Assembly (NCBI RefSeq): GCF_042033325.1
Contig: NZ_CP160095.1
Length of the DNA: 64,000 nucleotides
Direction: 5' to 3' (one strand)
Source of the DNA: Sneathia sanguinegens
GTDB lineage: Bacteria; Fusobacteriota; Fusobacteriia; Fusobacteriales; Leptotrichiaceae
This document shows, piece after piece, positions 60,182 through 64,000 of this stretch. Each line of letters begins with the position of its first letter. The stretch's first letter is position 1. The notes under the pieces were generated by a model. That model saw nothing but the letters and a program-made list of their open reading frames with translations. It did no database searches and had not been told where the DNA came from. The translations under genes and the position numbers were made by a program.

Positions 60182-61102
60182 GAATTGTTTTATATCTTCT
60201 ATTTCTATCCTTGTGTTTGCTGCTATATTCTTCCATATTTTACTATATTTTGTATTGTAAAATAGACCTAGAGTGTGCATTGTAAAGTGATATATACTAT
60301 CATCAGTATTTTTTTCTAAATATTCTATCATATTTTCTAAAATTTGGCTTCTTGTTATATTTTCACTATTGAATAATAAGGGGTTATCATAACTAGCCCT
60401 ACCTATCATAACTGAATCAACATATTTCAATTGTTCTTTTACAGCTTCTAAATTCTTAATCCCACCATTTATTTCTATATTATATTTAGGTCTTTCTTTT
60501 TTTAATTTATATACCATATTATAGTCTAATTCTGGTATAGTTCTATTTTCACTTGGACTAAGTCCTTTCAAAATAGCTATTCTTGCATGTATTATATTTT
60601 TATCTACTCCACTATCATGTAATTTATCCACAAAATTAAGTAAATATTCATAACCCATATATTTTTTATCATTTTCCAAAACACCCGTTCCATCTATCCC
60701 AATACGATGTTTAACTGTAATAGGCTTTTTACAAATATCTTTTAAAATTTTCACCATATTACAAAGTAAGTCTGGCTCTGACATTAAGTATGCCCCCATT
60801 TTATTATCTGAAACTCTATTAGATGGGCATCCAGCATTAATATTAATTTCATCAAAAGGATAGTTCTTAAGAATTTCTGCTGCTTGTCTTGTATATTCAA
60901 TTGATGAACTTGCTAATTGAACTACTAGCTTATGTTCATTTTCTGAAATTTTCAATAATTTTTCTCTATTTCCATTAATTATTGCTTGAGCTGTATACAT
61001 TTCTGTATATAGGGTAGATTTTTTATTAAATAGTCTAATAAATTGTCTAAAGTTATATGTTGTCCTATCTACCATAGGTGCTATACTCATTTTTTCTATC
61101 AA
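60155..61102 (-). CDS. dusA: tRNA-dihydrouridine synthase (DusA-like)
   Basis: Flavin enzyme reducing uridines 20/20a in the tRNA D-loop. The 315 residues have MSIAPMVDRTTYNFRQFIRL, LYTEMYTAQAIING, LVVQLASSS, EININAGCPSNRVSDNKMGA with the catalytic Cys, TVKHRIGIDG and VMIGRASYDNP, matching DusA rather than DusB. The listed start is a TTG that overlaps the rarA stop by 4 nt and has AAGGAAG upstream; an ATG at 61090 is possible. Confidence 0.9.
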   Translation of the reverse strand: MIEKMSIAPMVDRTTYNFRQFIRLFNKKSTLYTEMYTAQAIINGNREKLLKISENEHKLVVQLASSSIEYTRQAAEILKNYPFDEININAGCPSNRVSDNKMGAYLMSEPDLLCNMVKILKDICKKPITVKHRIGIDGTGVLENDKKYMGYEYLLNFVDKLHDSGVDKNIIHARIAILKGLSPSENRTIPELDYNMVYKLKKERPKYNIEINGGIKNLEAVKEQLKYVDSVMIGRASYDNPLLFNSENITRSQILENMIEYLEKNTDDSIYHFTMHTLGLFYNTKYSKIWKNIAANTRIEIEDIKQFLKKLNNVL

Positions 61103-62316
61103 TTTTCTTCCTTTATTTTATCCCAAAAGTCTTTTAATTTTTTTTCAAATTTATTATCTGCACTATTATAAAACTTAATATATTTTTCCATATATTTTTG
61201 TTTAATATAGTGGTTAGTATAATCATGAGGATAAATATATTTATTACTTCCTAATTTTGTTAAATGAACTGGAACTTTTTGTACACCATTTTCTTTAATA
61301 TGCTCTAATGCCTTATTTATTGCCATATATGCACTATTACTTTTAGGAGATAGTGCAAGATAAATAACACATTCAGCAAGTATTATTCTAGCTTCAGGCA
61401 TACCAATTTCTTCAATTGCCTTCATTGTAGAAACTGCCACATTAAGTGCCTGTACATTAGCTAAACCAACATCTTCTGAAGCTAAAATTACAAGTCTTCT
61501 TGCTATATATTTAATATCTTCTCCTGCATCTAGCATAGTTGCTAACCAATATATAGCTGCATTTTCGTCACTACCTCTTATACTTTTTATTAATGCCGAT
61601 ATTCTATCATATTTATCACTAGCATCATATCTTTGTTGAATATTTATTCCATTTTTAACCATTTCTAAATCTGTTTGTTCTATTAATTCTAAAACATTAA
61701 GTGCTGTTCTTGCATCTCCATCTGCTATTGATAAAATATATTTTGTAACTTCTTCATCAATATTTATTGAAAATTTATCACAAACTTTCTTTAATATTTT
61801 CCTAATATCTTCATCTTTTAACTTTTCAAATTTTAATACAATACATCTAGATATTATTGCTTTATTTAATGTATAATACGGATTTTCAGTAGTAGCACCA
61901 ATCAAAATTATTTCTCCTTCTTCTATATCTTGAAGCAAAGAATCTTGTTGTGCCTTATTAAATCTATGAATTTCATCAAATAAAAGTATAGTCTTTTTCC
62001 CTGTTGCTGCCATATAGTCCTTAGCTCTTTTGCTAACTTCCTTTATACTTGAAACCCCGCATTTTATCGCATTTAAATATTCAAAATTATAGTTCATTTC
62101 TTTTGCAATTATCTTAGACAATGTTGTTTTACCACAACCTGAAGGCCCATATATTAGCATATTAACTAACTTTTTCTTTTCTATCATTTTTTGTATAATC
62201 TGTATTGAAAAAGTTTGACCTACAAAGTCTTCAAGCTTTGTAGGTCTTGCTCTATATGCCAATGGCTTTATTTCTTCATTATGAAATATTCCTAATTGAT
62301 CCATTTTATCTACCAT
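61099..62316 (-). CDS. rarA: Replication-associated recombination protein A
   Basis: AAA+ ATPase of the MgsA/RarA group acting at stalled forks. The 405 residues include YRARPTKLEDFVGQTF, Walker A IYGPSGCGKTTLSKII, Walker B TILLFDEIHRFNKAQQDSLL, sensor ILIGATTENPYY, SISRC-like IISRCIVLKF, and the tetramerisation domain ASEDVGLANVQALNVAVS. The ATG overlaps the malQ stop by 11 nt but has no clear ribosome site; an ATG at 62304 is an alternative. Confidence 0.94.
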   Translation of the reverse strand: MVDKMDQLGIFHNEEIKPLAYRARPTKLEDFVGQTFSIQIIQKMIEKKKLVNMLIYGPSGCGKTTLSKIIAKEMNYNFEYLNAIKCGVSSIKEVSKRAKDYMAATGKKTILLFDEIHRFNKAQQDSLLQDIEEGEIILIGATTENPYYTLNKAIISRCIVLKFEKLKDEDIRKILKKVCDKFSINIDEEVTKYILSIADGDARTALNVLELIEQTDLEMVKNGINIQQRYDASDKYDRISALIKSIRGSDENAAIYWLATMLDAGEDIKYIARRLVILASEDVGLANVQALNVAVSTMKAIEEIGMPEARIILAECVIYLALSPKSNSAYMAINKALEHIKENGVQKVPVHLTKLGSNKYIYPHDYTNHYIKQKYMEKYIKFYNSADNKFEKKLKDFWDKIKEEN

Positions 62317-63778
62317 ATAATTCTGTTATATGAGCAATAGCATCAGCTAACTCATCTGTTAAAACATTTTCTCTTAATTTAAATTGCCAATTTCCAACTG
62401 CTACTCCTGGAGTATTCATTCTTGTATCACTACCATAACACAAATAATCTTGTATAGGTATAATACTATATTTTGCTACACTTCTATGTGCTAATCTAAT
62501 CAAACTCCAACAAATTCCATTATCATCTGGAGTATCAACATAGTCACGAACTAATGATCTTTCATAATCATTTAATGAATTATACCAACCTTGAGTTGTA
62601 TCATTATCGTGTGTTCCTGTATATACTACACAATTTTTGTCATAATTATGTGGTAAATATACATTTTCAGGGTCATCATCAAAGGCAAATTGAAGTATTT
62701 TCATACCTGGATATGAAGTTTCCTTAACCAAGTCTATATCTTCTTGTTCTAAATTTCCTAAATCTTCTGCAATAATTTTTAAATTAGGATAAGTACTTTC
62801 TATTGATTTGAATAAATCTATACCAGGTCCTTTAACCCATTTACCATTAATTGCTGTTTCTTCTCCATAAGGGATTTCCCAATATGCACGAAAGCCTCTG
62901 AAATGATCAATTCTTATTATATCACATAATTTTAAATTAGCTTTTATTCTATCTTTCCACCAACTATAGTCATGTCTTTTTAATGTTCTCCAATTATATA
63001 ACGGATTTCCCCATAATTGACCTGTAGAACTGAAATAATCAGGCGGAACTCCTGCAACACAACAAGGTTTTCTATCTTTGTCGAATAAAAATATTTCTGG
63101 ATGTGACCATGCATCTGCTGAGTCGAATGAAACAAAAATAGGTATATCCCCTATAATTTCAATTCCTCTTTCATTTGCATATTCCTTTATTTCTTTCCAT
63201 TGTTTGAAGAATAAAAATTGTATAAATTTTTGTGTATCTATTTCTTTTTCAAGCAACTTTTTGTATTTCTTTATAGCTAATTTTCTTCTAAGTCTAATGT
63301 CATCTGGCCAAACATCCCATGATCCACCATTAAAATGATATTTTAATGCCATGAAAAGTGCATAATCTTCTAACCAATCTTCATTTTCAACTTTAAATTC
63401 TTCAAATTCATCTTTTAGTATATCTTTTTTATCATATGCCTTAATTAAAATTGGATTTTTAATATTATATAGCTTTCCATAATCTATTATCAATTCATTA
63501 GTTCTCATTGCTTGAATATCTTCATACTCTAAAAGACCTAAATCTACAAGATTTTCAAGATCAATTAAATATGGATTCCCAGCAAAAGCAGAAAAACATT
63601 GATAAGGAAAATCTCCAAATCCTGTTGGTCCTAATGGGAAAATTTGCCATAATTTTTGTTTTGCTCTAACCAAAAAATCAACAAATTCTTTACATTTTTT
63701 CCCTAAAGTTCCTATACCATATTCAGATGGTAAAGAAATAGGTTGCATTAAAATACCAGCTTTTCTTTCAGTTTTCAT
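62306..63778 (-). CDS. malQ: 4-alpha-glucanotransferase
   Basis: Disproportionates maltodextrins (GH77). The 490 residues show AGILMQPISLPSEYGIGTLG, WQIFPLGPTGFGDFPYQCFS, GDIPIFVSFDSADAWSHPEI, IIRIDHFRGFRAYWEIPYG with the nucleophile Asp, IIAEDLGNLEQED with the acid Glu, and YTGTHDNDTTQGWY. GAAGGTG precedes the ATG. Together with the GH57 branching enzyme it suggests storage or use of alpha-glucan. Confidence 0.96.
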   Translation of the reverse strand: MKTERKAGILMQPISLPSEYGIGTLGKKCKEFVDFLVRAKQKLWQIFPLGPTGFGDFPYQCFSAFAGNPYLIDLENLVDLGLLEYEDIQAMRTNELIIDYGKLYNIKNPILIKAYDKKDILKDEFEEFKVENEDWLEDYALFMALKYHFNGGSWDVWPDDIRLRRKLAIKKYKKLLEKEIDTQKFIQFLFFKQWKEIKEYANERGIEIIGDIPIFVSFDSADAWSHPEIFLFDKDRKPCCVAGVPPDYFSSTGQLWGNPLYNWRTLKRHDYSWWKDRIKANLKLCDIIRIDHFRGFRAYWEIPYGEETAINGKWVKGPGIDLFKSIESTYPNLKIIAEDLGNLEQEDIDLVKETSYPGMKILQFAFDDDPENVYLPHNYDKNCVVYTGTHDNDTTQGWYNSLNDYERSLVRDYVDTPDDNGICWSLIRLAHRSVAKYSIIPIQDYLCYGSDTRMNTPGVAVGNWQFKLRENVLTDELADAIAHITELYGR

Positions 63779-63800
63779 ACTAACACCTTCTTTTTTTTAT

Positions 63801-64000
63801 TTATATCAATTCTAAAATAACACTATCTGCCAATAGAAGTCCTTGCCTTGTTAGAAAAATTCTATTTTCTTTTTTTCTTAATAAGCCCCGTTTTATTAGA
63901 CTTTCTATCTTTTTTTTATCTTCAACAAAATATTTAGCTCCCTCTGTTAATTTTCTAAGTCCCACTATATATTCTAATTCTTTCAAATCTTTTTTTTCAA
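63801..64000 (-). CDS. C-terminal end of a HemW-like radical SAM protein (5' end outside window)
   Basis: An open frame enters from the right edge and stops at 63801-63803; only about 65 residues are visible. LEYIVGLRKLTEGAKYF and LIKRGLLRKKENRIFLTRQG, then LLLADSVILELI, match the C-terminal helical domain of the HemW/coproporphyrinogen oxidase-like family (pattern GLR..G, then L..kGLl, then LT..G). The radical SAM core is outside, so the call rests on the tail alone. It precedes malQ by about 20 nt. Confidence 0.68.
   Translation of the reverse strand, partial: EKKDLKELEYIVGLRKLTEGAKYFVEDKKKIESLIKRGLLRKKENRIFLTRQGLLLADSVILELI

Overview
The window is very AT-rich, with short intergenic gaps, Shine-Dalgarno sites of the AGGAGG/AGGTGA type and diderm features (a trimeric autotransporter with an outer-membrane anchor, lipoproteins, an exported lyase). 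Low GC, mannose-family PTSs and the mix of Firmicute-like and Gram-negative genes point to Fusobacteriota, most likely Leptotrichiaceae close to Streptobacillus or Sneathia. The taxon is an inference from gene content, not a database match. No rRNA, tRNA, CRISPR or insertion sequence was seen, and no gene-free stretch exceeds 300 bases.

Layout. 1-3.9 kb: leftward operon ruvC-trmL-metG-lipoprotein (the last runs off the left edge), divergent from lemA. 4.6-6.0 kb: uraA behind a leader carrying a 19-codon peptide ORF and a terminator. 6.0-31.5 kb: a carbohydrate region for host glycosaminoglycans. A LacI-controlled leftward operon holds KDPG aldolase-VOC fusion, DhuI, DhuD/KduD, PTS IIA, unsaturated glucuronyl hydrolase, PTS IIB-IIC-IID, a cytosolic heparinase II/III-like lyase and an exported PL8 hyaluronate/chondroitin lyase. 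Next to it lie a second, GalNAc-type PTS (IIB-IIC-IID-IIA, leftward) and agaS-lacD (rightward). Between these two halves sits a 5-kb trimeric autotransporter adhesin, bracketed by two copies of the same roughly 119-bp divergent promoter/operator region. A fruR-fruK-fruA operon follows. 31.6-43.3 kb: leftward housekeeping genes dapB, O-methyltransferase, GHL10-like lipoprotein, uvrB, xseA, comEB-like dCMP deaminase, thrS, BI-1, GH57 branching enzyme and a cysteine desulfurase. 43.4 kb: ptsH alone. 43.7-54.6 kb: leftward rluD-like, rodA, cvpA, alr, cmk, ymdB, rny, a lipoprotein, dnaE and a second cysteine desulfurase. 54.7-58.4 kb: rightward pth, Na/Pi symporter, M17 aminopeptidase. 58.4-64 kb: leftward nox-trxA, dusA, rarA, malQ and the 3' end of a hemW-like gene.

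How the genes work together. The exported PL8 lyase would cut hyaluronan or chondroitin to unsaturated disaccharides; a mannose-family PTS would import them; UGL splits off the unsaturated uronate, which DhuI, DhuD and KdgA take towards pyruvate and glyceraldehyde-3-phosphate. The hexosamine half (GalNAc or galactosamine) would enter through the second PTS or be released inside, then pass through AgaS to tagatose-6-phosphate, a kinase (FruK is a candidate) and LacD. A KDG kinase and an N-acetylhexosamine-6-phosphate deacetylase are not in the window. The HPr encoded here has alanine at position 46, so these PTSs may lack the usual Ser46 regulation.

The most notable observations are the pyrBI-like leader of uraA, the duplicated operator region around the adhesin, the adhesin's coiled-coil tail beyond its barrel, the A29 tract serving as a terminator U-run, and the repeated 11-nt gene overlaps.
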